From NCBI GenBank assembly GCA_014377675.1, contig JACMPD010000096.1, positions 1 through 34,173 on the forward strand: DNA of 34,173 nucleotides. Direction: 5' to 3'. A program made the translations under genes and the position numbers. Positions 7,941 to 15,856 of the stretch are shown piece after piece (the first letter of the stretch is position 1; every line of letters starts with the position of its first letter). The notes below the pieces were generated by a model. The model worked only from the letters and a program-made list of their open reading frames with translations. It had not been told where the DNA came from and made no database searches. This stretch comes from Taibaiella sp. GTDB lineage: Bacteria; Bacteroidota; Bacteroidia; Chitinophagales; Chitinophagaceae.

Positions 7941-8987
7941 ATGGAACAAACAGTTATATTTCCTTCTGGCTCTGTACAGTATTTCCACAGCGTGCAGTTA
8001 GAGGAGCTATTGGAAAATTACAAAGGCAGAGATATTATTTTCCTGACGGATTCAAATATAGCTGCTTTGTACCCTCAGTTTTTCGCAGGCAAAAAAACGG
8101 TAGTTATACTACCTGGCGAAACCAATAAAAACTTAAATACAATTGATGATGTTGGCCGGCAGATGCTGCAATATGAGGCAACCCGCAACACTTTACTATT
8201 AGGCATTGGTGGCGGTATGGTTACAGACATAACTGGTTTAGCGGCAGCAACATATATGCGGGGAATAGCGGCGGCATTTGTTCCTACTACCCTGCTGGGC
8301 ATGGCAGATGCCGCGATTGGCGGTAAAAATGGCGTAAACAGCGGCGTATACAAAAATATGATAGGCACCATAAGGCAGCCGGAATTTATCGCCTATGACA
8401 TCCGTTTCCTCAAGACTCTGCCTGATGATGAATGGAGCAATGGTTTCGCGGAAATAATAAAATACGCCTGCCTGTTTGATACAGAGCTTTTTGAAACACT
8501 CAGTGCTAAGAATATAAACTGGTTTAAAACCCATAGTGATGATCTGCAATCAGTTATTAATACCTGCGTGTACTGGAAAAACAAGACCGTTGCAGAGGAC
8601 GAGCATGAAAGCGGCATGCGAAAGCTGCTAAACTTCGGCCATACTGCGGCACATGCCATTGAGAACCTTTATGGTTTGCCACACGGCAAAGCGGTAAGCA
8701 TTGGCATGGTAATAGCAGCGACACTTTCAGAGCAGCTCACAGGGTTTGGCGCAGATGATACATTGCGGTTAAAAAAATTGCTGATGCAATACAACCTGCC
8801 GATATCTTATCCAATTGACAGTAAAAAAGCTGTTGATATATTAAAGATGGATAAGAAACGTAATAACAATACCATCAGTTACATATTATTAAATAATATT
8901 GGCATTGCAACCATTAAAGCATTACCGTTTGATATTCTTGAAAAAGCTATAGAAACATGCGCACTACAATACAGCCGGGAGCAATAA
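7941..8987 (+). CDS. aroB: 3-dehydroquinate synthase
   Basis: AroB cyclises DAHP to 3-dehydroquinate, the second step of the shikimate pathway, in the cytoplasm, using NAD and a divalent metal. The start is the ATG at 7941 (348 residues); the frame stays open 12 bases further up to a TTG. Seen motifs are the NAD-binding GIGGGMVTDITG (about 88-99), MRGIAAAFVPTTLLGMADAAIGGKNGVN, the KNMIGTIRQP segment, and the metal ligands in GFAEIIKYA (Glu), NFGHTAAHAIE (His) and LPHGKAVSIGM (His). It overlaps the start of aroA by 31 bases, so the two are co-transcribed and probably translationally coupled. No other aro gene lies in the window. Confidence 0.93.
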   Translation: MEQTVIFPSGSVQYFHSVQLEELLENYKGRDIIFLTDSNIAALYPQFFAGKKTVVILPGETNKNLNTIDDVGRQMLQYEATRNTLLLGIGGGMVTDITGLAAATYMRGIAAAFVPTTLLGMADAAIGGKNGVNSGVYKNMIGTIRQPEFIAYDIRFLKTLPDDEWSNGFAEIIKYACLFDTELFETLSAKNINWFKTHSDDLQSVINTCVYWKNKTVAEDEHESGMRKLLNFGHTAAHAIENLYGLPHGKAVSIGMVIAATLSEQLTGFGADDTLRLKKLLMQYNLPISYPIDSKKAVDILKMDKKRNNNTISYILLNNIGIATIKALPFDILEKAIETCALQYSREQ

Positions 8988-10234
8988 ACGGGACCATAAA
9001 GGTGCCCTCATCAAAAAGCATAACACAGAGAGTATTAGCAGCAGCACTGCTGCACCATGGTAAAACCGTCATACATAATGCAGGTATATCTGATGATGAA
9101 AACGCGGCGTTGAAACTGATATTGCAGCTCGGGGCAGAAATTATATCTGTGTCAGGCGATACAATCACGATAGAAAGTAATGGAATAAACCCCACAGCCA
9201 CAGAGATATCCTGCGGTGAGAGCGGACTTGCCGCCCGGTTGTTTACCCCGATAGCCTCACTGGCATCTACACCAATAACCATAACGGGCAACGGCACATT
9301 GATGCGCCGCCCTATGGAAGGCTTTAAACATGTTTTTAAAACGCTTGGTGTAAACCTTTCCGGAGAAGATGGTTTTTTGCCGGTTACTGTTCACGGGCCA
9401 CTTGAAAGCCTTTCTTTCCGGGTTGATGCCTCTTTTGGCTCGCAGTTGCTCAGCGGGCTTCTGTTCGCGTTGTGTTATAGCGCTAAAGAAAAGATAACCA
9501 TAGAGGCTTACGACCTAAAAAGCAAACCATATATTGCCCTCACCATTGACGTACTTAGAAAATCAGGGAAGCCTGTCAGTCACGACAATTATAAAACATT
9601 CACCATTGACCCGGCGCTGTTTGATATTCCACCAGTATTAGATTTAACTGTTGAGGGGGACTGGAGTTCGGCGGCGGGGTTACTGGTGGCGGCGGCTATT
9701 TCAGGCAGCGTAACAGTGAACAACCTACAGACTGACTCGGCCCAGGCCGACAAAGCCATTTTAGGAATTCTGAAAGATGCCGGGGCTTCTGTGAGTATCT
9801 CAGGAGACAGCGTGACCGTACAAAAAGCAAGACTCAAGACCTTTGAAACCGACGCTACTCATTGCCCGGATCTGTTCCCTGTGCTGGCGATATTGGCGGC
9901 ATCATGCCAGGGGGAAAGCTACATATATGGCGTCCACAGGCTGTTTCATAAAGAAAGCAACCGTGCAGAAAGCATAGCGGAAATGCTACAAAATTTTAAT
10001 GTGCCGTTCTCAATTGAAGATGACGCATTTTGTGTAACAGGGGTGGGCTCGCTACAGGGTACGGTTATCGATTCCTACCATGATCACCGCATAGCCATAG
10101 CCGCTGCTGTAGGCGCGCTTAACGCTAATGGCCAGGTAGATATCCTGAATTCAGAAGCGATAAAAAAATCATATACCTCTTTTTTTGATGATTTAAGTTC
10201 GTGCGGCATAAATATTTCAAATTATACTCATTAG
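8957..10234 (+). CDS. aroA: 3-phosphoshikimate 1-carboxyvinyltransferase (EPSP synthase)
   Basis: AroA transfers the enolpyruvyl group of PEP to shikimate-3-phosphate, the sixth step of the shikimate pathway. It has 425 residues, the normal length. The N-terminal VPSSKSITQR (16-25) carries the Lys, Ser and Arg that bind both substrates. GESGLAARLFTPIASL and GNGTLMRRPM correspond to the PEP-site region, HCPDLFPVLAILAA holds the catalytic Asp, KESNRAESIA follows, and YHDHRIAIAAAVGAL is the C-terminal signature. The start ATG is inside the end of aroB (31-base overlap in another frame), a tight operon arrangement. The enzyme looks complete. The broken TMEM175-type gene begins about 90 bases downstream. 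Confidence 0.93.
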   Translation: MRTTIQPGAINGTIKVPSSKSITQRVLAAALLHHGKTVIHNAGISDDENAALKLILQLGAEIISVSGDTITIESNGINPTATEISCGESGLAARLFTPIASLASTPITITGNGTLMRRPMEGFKHVFKTLGVNLSGEDGFLPVTVHGPLESLSFRVDASFGSQLLSGLLFALCYSAKEKITIEAYDLKSKPYIALTIDVLRKSGKPVSHDNYKTFTIDPALFDIPPVLDLTVEGDWSSAAGLLVAAAISGSVTVNNLQTDSAQADKAILGILKDAGASVSISGDSVTVQKARLKTFETDATHCPDLFPVLAILAASCQGESYIYGVHRLFHKESNRAESIAEMLQNFNVPFSIEDDAFCVTGVGSLQGTVIDSYHDHRIAIAAAVGALNANGQVDILNSEAIKKSYTSFFDDLSSCGINISNYTH

Positions 10235-10324
10235 CCGCAATAATCAATAAAAAAATACTTAAGGCAGGCAGCCGTTTTCCAAGGATTATTGTCGCATTAT
10301 GATATTTATTACCTTAGTGACCAC

Positions 10325-10857
10325 ATGAATAAAAACAGGTTAGAGGCATTCAGCGACGGCGTTATCGCGATTATTATTTACAATTATGATACTCGAAATA
10401 AAGACGCCGCATTCCGCCGAATGGAGCGCGCTAAAACCCATGCTGAGCGTTTTTGTGTGTTACGTTTTGAGTTTTGTTATCGTTGGTATTTACTGGGGCA
10501 AATATGCACCTGTTGTTTTGGCTTTCTTTAATACCACTCACTACCAAATGGATGGGAGAAACCAATTTCGAAAAAAATACTGTTATTGCTTATGCCATTT
10601 TATTGCTGCTCTGCGGTGTCTCCTATACCATTCTGCAAATCACCATTGAGAAAAGCAATGAGCTCAGTGAAGATTTAAAATGTGCATTCGGCGCTGTAAA
10701 GCGAAAAGGGCTTATATCAGTGATTTGCTATAGCAGCGCTATCCCACTCGCTTACGTACACACCGCCATTTCAGGAGCTCTATTTGCACTGGTAGCAGTA
10801 ATGTGGCTTGTACCAGACAAAAATATTGAAAAAGCACTCAAAAAGAGAGATGACTAA
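10325..10857 (+). pseudogene. Broken TMEM175-type (DUF1211) potassium channel gene
   Basis: Three overlapping frames together spell one TMEM175-family membrane protein. Frame one gives MNKNRLEAFSDGVIAIII, the family's selectivity-filter helix with the RxxxFSD motif. An extra T within 10377-10379 shifts the frame; removing it restores TIMILEIKTP and the following helix up to VGIYW. At about 10496 the family's NHH-containing loop (around 20 residues) is absent and the frame changes again, resuming as ANMHLLFWLSLIPLTTKWMGE to the end at 10857. So there is a single-base insertion plus an internal deletion of perhaps 60-70 bases that is not a multiple of three. The C-terminal helices are otherwise well preserved, pointing to recent loss. 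A working protein is unlikely from any one frame. Confidence 0.85.
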
Positions 10858-10864
10858 AACATAA

Positions 10865-10894
10865 CAGCCATCAGCCAGGAATAACTGATGGCTG
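10865..10894. terminator. Hairpin between converging genes
   Basis: CAGCCATCAG (10865-10874) pairs perfectly with CTGATGGCTG (10885-10894) around a 10-base loop, between the ends of the TMEM175 pseudogene and the convergent phoH gene. Neither side has a good T-run directly after the stem, so the terminator call is tentative. Confidence 0.5.
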
Positions 10895-10912
10895 CCGGAA
10901 GACCATATCAAA

Positions 10913-11920
10913 TTATTTTTTATTGTATTTTTGAGCTCGTTCAGCTTTTTCCTTTTCTTCTGCCTCATCTTCCTGCGCCTGGGCATTATCATACGCTCTA
11001 ATAATCAGTTTAACCAGTCGATGGCGCACAACATCCGCCTCATCTAACTGAATATAAGCGATACCGTCAATATTTCTTAATATCTTCGATGCCTTAATCA
11101 AGCCCGACTTCTGATTTTTAGGCAGGTCGATCTGTGTAATGTCACCTGTAATTACCGCTTTAGCCGATGGGCCAATACGGGTCAGGAACATTTTTATCTG
11201 TAAGTCGGTAGTGTTCTGGGCTTCGTCAAGGATAATAAACGCGTTATCAAGTGTGCGACCTCTCATGTAAGCCAGCGGCGCAATTTCGATGATGCGGTTT
11301 GTCATATAATAATTCAGCTTATCGCTGGGTATCATATCATCAAGCGCATCATACAAGGGTCTTAAGTACGGATCGATTTTTTCTTTCAGGTCACCTGGTA
11401 AAAAACCGAGGTTCTCCCCTGCCTCAACGGCGGGCCTGGTCAATATTATTTTTCTTACTGCCTTATTTTTCAACGCCCTTACCGCCAGCGCAACCGCAGT
11501 ATAGGTTTTACCGGTACCGGCAGGCCCAACCGCGAAAATAATATCATTCTTTTCGCAGGCAGCAGCCATCAGTTTCTGATTAGCCGTTTTGGCCCTTACC
11601 ACCTTACCATTAGGGCCAAAAACAAGTATATCATTGGTCGCAGGGTCTTCAGTAATCGTTTCGCCATCTTCTTCGCCGAGAATTTTAGAAAAGTAACTTT
11701 CTGACAAATGCCCGTTGCGCTCAAGGTATTGGATCACCTGATTTATACGTGACAAGGCATTGTCCACCTCTTCAGGCTGTCCTGTTATCTTTATTTGCGA
11801 GCCCCTGGAAAGCAATTTCAACAATGGAAATTTCTTTTTGAGAATATCGAATTTACTGTTATTGACCCCAAAAAATTCTATTGGGTTTACGGTTTCAAGG
11901 TTAATTATGGCTTCGGTCAA
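10913..11920 (-). CDS. PhoH family ATPase
   Basis: This 335-residue PhoH/YbeZ-type protein is a cytoplasmic P-loop ATPase; homologues are linked to ribosome and RNA metabolism, often with the YbeY endonuclease. The N-terminal part (about 1-90) is a KH-like region (LLSRGSQIKITG). Walker A is GPAGTGKT (132-139) and Walker B is ILDEAQN (about 230-236). RPAVEAGENLGFLPGDLKEK and RGRTLDNAFI are the family's hallmark segments. The C-terminal end is charged and Glu/Lys-rich. The start is a TTG: the next in-frame upstream codons reach a stop within five codons, and family proteins begin near this point. No ybeY is adjacent. The gene converges with the TMEM175 pseudogene. Confidence 0.9.
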   Translation of the reverse strand: MTEAIINLETVNPIEFFGVNNSKFDILKKKFPLLKLLSRGSQIKITGQPEEVDNALSRINQVIQYLERNGHLSESYFSKILGEEDGETITEDPATNDILVFGPNGKVVRAKTANQKLMAAACEKNDIIFAVGPAGTGKTYTAVALAVRALKNKAVRKIILTRPAVEAGENLGFLPGDLKEKIDPYLRPLYDALDDMIPSDKLNYYMTNRIIEIAPLAYMRGRTLDNAFIILDEAQNTTDLQIKMFLTRIGPSAKAVITGDITQIDLPKNQKSGLIKASKILRNIDGIAYIQLDEADVVRHRLVKLIIRAYDNAQAQEDEAEEKEKAERAQKYNKK

Positions 11921-12141
11921 GGTATGGAGATTTTAAATTTATGAATATAAGGCAATAGGTATAAAATATCATTCCCACAACGTTAGTGTGCACCTTTTAG
12001 TATGTCACTATAAATTTTAATGATTTACGGACTCACTTTCAAAAGCACAAAAGCGTGTGAACATTACATTTCGTATTCCTGTGCCTTAAACTTTTCCAGG
12101 CTTTCAGCAACAGCTTTATCGCTCAGCGCAAAAATACGGGC

Positions 12142-12519
12142 TCAAAGTACCGCGGCATTTCTAGCACCTGTTTCCCCTACGGCAAGCGTACCTACGGGCA
12201 GGCCTGCAGGCATCTGTACAATGCTGTATAAAGCATCTACGCCACCAGGGAGACCTCCTTTGAGGGGCACACACAGTACGGGTAATGAAGTATAGGCCGT
12301 GCAAACCCCAGGTAATGCCGCTGCCATGCCGACCGCTGCAACCACGGCGCCACGGCCATTATCTATTGCAGTAACCATTAGGTCCCTTACTTTATCGGGG
12401 GTGCGGTGAGCAGAAGCAACTACCATTTCATTTTCAATTTTAAACCAGTTAAGCCAGTTGCTGCATTGCTGCACTACAACTTCATCAGATTTGGAGCCAA
12501 TTATTATCATTACCTTCAC
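12142..12519 (-). CDS. purE: N5-carboxyaminoimidazole ribonucleotide mutase, truncated and probably decayed
   Basis: PurE converts N5-CAIR to CAIR in purine synthesis. The frame (GTG start at 12519, or ATG at 12510) shows GSKSD (8-12), SAHRTPD (36-42, with catalytic His38) and VDALYSIVQMPAGLPVGTLAVG, all typical. Two defects stand out. The active-site His of the family GGAAHLPG loop (E. coli His75) is Ala68 here (VGMAAALPG). A TGA at codon 126 (12142-12144) ends the frame, yet homology resumes directly after it: ARIFALSDKAVAESLEKF, running to a TAA at 12064-12066. The full-length frame would be about 151 residues. TGA is a true stop elsewhere here (gpsA, radC), so this is a nonsense mutation or sequence error. 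No purK is adjacent. A second, intact purE elsewhere is likely if the cell makes purines. Confidence 0.75.
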   Translation of the reverse strand: MKVMIIIGSKSDEVVVQQCSNWLNWFKIENEMVVASAHRTPDKVRDLMVTAIDNGRGAVVAAVGMAAALPGVCTAYTSLPVLCVPLKGGLPGGVDALYSIVQMPAGLPVGTLAVGETGARNAAVL

Positions 12520-12852
12520 AGTAGTAGATGTTTTTGCAGAACAAAAATAATCACCCTGCGCAAATAGGAGTGTAAAACTTATTAACCTAAGTGGAAAAGA
12601 AATTTTTACGAGGAAAATCTTATTATGAAAATAAAATAATTTATAAATAACAATAATAGTAGCTATGGATAATTAGCATAGCAGGGACAAAATTAAACCC
12701 AAGCCCTTTTGATACAATTTCTGCTGTAACTCCTGTACATTGTAGAGGAAAATTGAGACCTGTTTATCGTTTAATGTTAAAAAAAGTTAGGCGCGGGGCG
12801 ATAAAGCAAAAAGCTACCTGTTTTTTTATATTTTTGAGCATCAAGAGAACAC
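12520..12852. other. Intergenic region between purE and ftsX
   Basis: These 333 AT-rich bases hold no convincing gene. They separate the divergent purE and ftsX genes and should contain promoters for both. The only recognisable element is a TATTTTTG box near the ftsX end (12829-12836). Confidence 0.5.
12829..12836 (+). promoter_or_regulatory. Possible -7 box of ftsX
   Basis: TATTTTTG matches TAnnTTTG and lies 16 bases before the ftsX ATG. There is no visible -33 TTTG at the right distance, and the area is T-rich, so chance is possible. Confidence 0.3.
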
Positions 12853-13710
12853 ATGTCAACAGGAAAAAAAGCGAAACCTACCTATTTCAATGCCATACTT
12901 GGCGTTGCACTTGTACTTTTTTTGCTTGGGGTTCTGGGTTGGTTATTGATCAATGGCAGGGCGCTTTCCCGAGCTTTTAAAGAAGACCTTGAAGTAAGTG
13001 TTGATTTCCATGACAATACTACTGACGCCAATGTTACCAAGATGCAACAGATATTAGATAGACAGGGCTTTGTACGTCACTCTCATATAATAACAAAAGA
13101 TGAAGCGGTAAAAATGGAGAATGAGGTGGAAGGCACAAATGTAATGGACTTCTTGGGCTATAACCCTCTGTTTACATCAATAGCCCTGAAGATGCATGAA
13201 GAATATGTGAATAAAGACAGCCTGGACAAAATAAAAAAATTTTTATTGCAGAGCAATGTAGTACGTGACGTTACCTGGTCTAATGTAGTAGTGGATCAGA
13301 TGAACAATAACTTCAGGAAGATAGGGATAATATTGGGCGGTATATCTGTGATGCTACTTATAGTAGTTATTTTTCTTATTGATAACACAGTCAGGCTGGC
13401 CATGTTCAGTAACCGTTTTTTGATAAAAACGATGCAAATGGTGGGTGCTACGCGGTCATTTATCACACGGCCTTTTGATATCAGGGCATTATTGAATGGG
13501 CTAATAAGTGGCTTACTTGCTGTTGTGGCTCTTTGGATGGTAATATCATTCGCTACCAAGCAACTTCCTGTATTGTCATTGTTAAATGATCCCCTATTGC
13601 TGGGCTGCCTTATGTGCGGAATGATACTCTTAGGTATTGTTATTTCACTGGTAAGTACCCATCGGTCAGTGATCAAATATTTAAAGCTGCACGTAGACGA
13701 TCTGTATTAA
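12853..13710 (+). CDS. ftsX: Cell division permease-like protein FtsX
   Basis: FtsX is the membrane subunit of the FtsEX ABC-like complex that activates periplasmic cell-wall hydrolases at the septum. The protein has 285 residues with the FtsX layout: a cytoplasmic N-terminus, TM1 (about 14-34), a periplasmic domain (about 45-150, containing DVTWSNVVVDQMNN before TM2), then TM2 (157-177), TM3 (212-234) and TM4 (248-268). The cytoplasmic loop with KTMQMVGATRSFITRPF (about 192-208) is the conserved coupling segment. ftsE is not next to it; in Bacteroidota it usually lies elsewhere. DUF3098 follows after 23 bases on the same strand, the usual arrangement in this phylum. Confidence 0.9.
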   Translation: MSTGKKAKPTYFNAILGVALVLFLLGVLGWLLINGRALSRAFKEDLEVSVDFHDNTTDANVTKMQQILDRQGFVRHSHIITKDEAVKMENEVEGTNVMDFLGYNPLFTSIALKMHEEYVNKDSLDKIKKFLLQSNVVRDVTWSNVVVDQMNNNFRKIGIILGGISVMLLIVVIFLIDNTVRLAMFSNRFLIKTMQMVGATRSFITRPFDIRALLNGLISGLLAVVALWMVISFATKQLPVLSLLNDPLLLGCLMCGMILLGIVISLVSTHRSVIKYLKLHVDDLY

Positions 13711-13720
13711 CTTAAATTCT

Positions 13721-13728
13721 TAAATTTG
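13721..13728 (+). promoter_or_regulatory. -7 box in front of the DUF3098 gene (leaderless arrangement)
   Basis: TAAATTTG matches TAnnTTTG exactly and sits 5 bases before the ATG at 13734, inside the short ftsX-DUF3098 gap. It could drive a leaderless transcript in addition to read-through from ftsX. No -33 TTTG is visible. Confidence 0.35.
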
Positions 13729-13733
13729 TAATT

Positions 13734-14105
13734 ATGTCAACACTACCAAAAACTTCACAGCCGGTACGAACAAGCACTACACAGCCTTACGGAAGGCCGG
13801 TAGCGGAAAAAAAGGCTCAATTTAAAGCGGAATTTCTTTTTGATAGAGAAAATTATATGTGGATGCTGGGCGGATTGGCACTTATTCTGATTGGGTTTTT
13901 CCTGATGGCAGGTGGCAAAAGTCCTAATCCTCATGAATTTAACTATGCTGAAATCTACAGCTTTAGGCGCATTACTTTAGCCCCTATCGTCCTACTGTGC
14001 GGTTTTGCGGTTGAGGTATACGCTATAATGAAAATGCCTAAAAATACAGAGTTGACAGCATATACAAATGTGAATACTGAAAAAGTTGTAGTAGATAAAG
14101 CATAA
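13734..14105 (+). CDS. DUF3098 domain membrane protein
   Basis: This small 123-residue protein has two predicted membrane helices. The first 40 residues are polar and Thr/Lys-rich. The DUF3098 domain covers about 35-103: NYMWMLGGLALILIGFFLMA, then the short connecting GGKSPNPHEFNYAEIYSFRR, then the second helix around LAPIVLLCGFAVEVYAIM. The family is restricted largely to Bacteroidota and commonly follows ftsX, which is the case here, so a link with envelope or division functions is inferred; its activity is unknown. In many relatives an undecaprenyl-diphosphatase gene (uppP) comes next, but here a strong terminator and an unrelated minus-strand gene follow. Confidence 0.85.
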   Translation: MSTLPKTSQPVRTSTTQPYGRPVAEKKAQFKAEFLFDRENYMWMLGGLALILIGFFLMAGGKSPNPHEFNYAEIYSFRRITLAPIVLLCGFAVEVYAIMKMPKNTELTAYTNVNTEKVVVDKA

Positions 14106-14157
14106 GCCTATTAGCTGTTATTAAATTGGCTGTTTAAACGCTTACAGTAATAATATA

Positions 14158-14197
14158 AACTGAAATGCCCCCGGTAACAACCAGGGGCATTTCAGTT
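14158..14197. terminator. Bidirectional terminator
   Basis: A perfect 14-bp stem, AACTGAAATGCCCC (14158-14171) with GGGGCATTTCAGTT (14184-14197), lies between the converging DUF3098 and acyl-CoA-dehydrogenase-like genes. TTATTTT follows on the plus strand and TTATATTATT on the minus strand. Confidence 0.85.
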
Positions 14198-14213
14198 ATT
14201 TTAAAAATTAAGT

Positions 14214-15323
14214 TTAGAAAGTACCGTCACCTACCAACATGCTGTGCTGTCCTGCGGTGTGAATATCGCGCCATACCCTGTTTATTTCACTGTCTTTGTT
14301 AGCTGACTGCATACCGCAATATGGATAAAGTGTGTTAACACAGTTACGTATAGCATATGTACAAACAGATGCGGCAGCACTTACTTTATACAATACTGAC
14401 TGGCTGATGTCTTTGTTAGCCGCACATACCTGCCATGACATGTCAACAGCGTAATACAATTTCTGGCGGGCTGTCTGGAATTTATGCATCAACGTGTTAA
14501 ACGTATCCTGTAAAGAATTAAGATCTACGTGCGGTATTTTCTCAGCATTATTCTTGTCATTGATCATCTGCTGGCAAAGATCCATAAAATGGAAAGCCAT
14601 GCCTGAAAGATTAATAGCCAAGGTAGCTTCTGCCATTTGATGGAAAGGATAATAGTAAAGAGCTGATGTAACAGTAGCTTCTGCTGCCATATCAAAAACT
14701 CTTTCTTCACTTACAGAAAGATCTTTAACCTCAAATGAACCAGTACCTGCACCGGTCATTCCGAATGAGTTCCAGTCAGCGTTTGCTAAAACTTCACTCT
14801 TTAATAACACTATTGATATTACCTTTTGCTTTCCTTTATCGTCGTTAACGGGTTTACCGTTTTCAGTAAGCATACAATTAGCTGTGAACGCAGTAGCTTC
14901 AGTAGCACCGGTAGCGTAAGGCCACTTTCCATTAACTGTATAGTTGCCGTTTTTAAGGTTCGCTGTGCCTGTTACAGCGCCGCTGCCGGCTAAACATACC
15001 TTTTCAGTTCCAAATATTTTTTTTGCGAAATCAGCGTTCATTCTTCCACCAAACCAACCTGCACCGGAGCACAATGTAACAAACCAACCCAAACTACCAT
15101 CAGCGCATGCCAATGCTTCTTCAAGTTGAAGCACATCAGGCAACGACATCTGCTTGCCACCGTATGCCGACGGTGCCATAATCTTTAACCAATCCTGATC
15201 ATTCACCAGGCTTAAAACCTTCTTTGTTGGCTTACCATGTTTTTCGGCTTGTGCCGCTTCGGTACGAATTGTTTGTACCCACTCTGCCTTTAACAGAGTC
15301 AGTGGATTAGTTGTGTTGCTCAT
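14214..15323 (-). CDS. Acyl-CoA dehydrogenase-like flavoprotein
   Basis: This 369-residue protein has the acyl-CoA dehydrogenase fold. The N-terminal helical domain (MAPSAYGGKQMSLPDVLQLEEALACADGSLGW) is followed by the beta-barrel middle domain (CLAGSGAVTGTANLKNGNYTVNGKWPYATGA, then WNSFGMTGAGTGSFEVKDL) and a C-terminal helical bundle. The WPYATGA and GMTGAGTGSF segments match the flavin/substrate region of the DszC/HsaA-like group, which includes FMN-dependent monooxygenases as well as dehydrogenases. I see no clear catalytic Glu of classic fatty acyl dehydrogenases, so the reaction is open. The start is placed at 15323, because a TAACTTTG box ends 5 bases before it; the frame is open up to 15362, but those residues look untranslated. 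The gene stands alone with its own terminator. Confidence 0.75.
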   Translation of the reverse strand: MSNTTNPLTLLKAEWVQTIRTEAAQAEKHGKPTKKVLSLVNDQDWLKIMAPSAYGGKQMSLPDVLQLEEALACADGSLGWFVTLCSGAGWFGGRMNADFAKKIFGTEKVCLAGSGAVTGTANLKNGNYTVNGKWPYATGATEATAFTANCMLTENGKPVNDDKGKQKVISIVLLKSEVLANADWNSFGMTGAGTGSFEVKDLSVSEERVFDMAAEATVTSALYYYPFHQMAEATLAINLSGMAFHFMDLCQQMINDKNNAEKIPHVDLNSLQDTFNTLMHKFQTARQKLYYAVDMSWQVCAANKDISQSVLYKVSAAASVCTYAIRNCVNTLYPYCGMQSANKDSEINRVWRDIHTAGQHSMLVGDGTF

Positions 15324-15328
15324 GGGAG

Positions 15329-15359
15329 CAAAGTTAGTATAACTATAACAATTAAGAAA
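15329..15359 (-). promoter_or_regulatory. Promoter of the acyl-CoA dehydrogenase-like gene (leaderless arrangement)
   Basis: On the minus strand TTTC (15356-15359), a 19-base spacer and TAACTTTG (15329-15336) match the Bacteroidota promoter with one mismatch in the -33 box. The -7 box ends 5 bases before the ATG at 15323, so transcription should begin at the A of the ATG. Confidence 0.5.
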
Positions 15360-15856
15360 CAAATAGGCACTCTAATAAATTAGCTAATAACCTAATTTCG
15401 GACAACTTTCAGGAGTGAGAGAAAAAGATTGACTGAATGATGACCATATGAATAAAAAATTTTATGCAAATAAATAGCTACTGAATACTATGCATAATAC
15501 CAACTTCTTTAACACAGCACTGAATTTGAAGGTATTTATCCGATATTGTGCCCGCTTTTATCACTTTATTGCCTTTTAGTTAATTAACAGCCTAAAATTG
15601 TTGTTAATTAATTTAAAAAATGTAAATAGAATTTATACGTTATGAATTTGAAAATTTAAGAATGTATTCAAATTTTTTTTAACAAAATTTTATATTTTCT
15701 GAAAATGTTGGTGAAACAAACTATTTGGCAAAAGATCCGGAAATTTTGCAAACAATATTTAAATTTCTCCTCCAAAAAACTGAAATTAAAAACCATATAC
15801 ATTCATTTAATGCAAATGTTTAATTGTATGTTCATACAGCTACCACTGATTAAGGT
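15337..15856. other. AT-rich intergenic region
   Basis: This long AT-rich stretch lies between the end of the FG-GAP gene and the acyl-CoA-dehydrogenase-like gene. It carries no gene that I can support. Its only ordered feature is an inverted repeat at 15580-15611. Confidence 0.55.
15580..15611. repeat. 10-bp inverted repeat of PacI-like arms
   Basis: TTAATTAACA (15580-15589) and TGTTAATTAA (15602-15611) are exact reverse complements 12 bases apart, and each arm contains the palindrome TTAATTAA. It could be an operator or a weak hairpin; AT-richness makes chance partly plausible. Confidence 0.5.

Noticed and set aside
10289-10324. Extra 12 residues before MNKNRLEAFSDG in the TMEM175 remnant
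   Set aside because: Family proteins begin at the MNxNRLEAFSDG motif, so the upstream frame is untranslated leader.
12142-12144. TGA in purE as a recoded codon (selenocysteine or Trp)
   Set aside because: TGA is used as a normal stop by gpsA, the response regulator and radC here, no selenocysteine element is visible, and the position is not a Cys or Trp site in the family.
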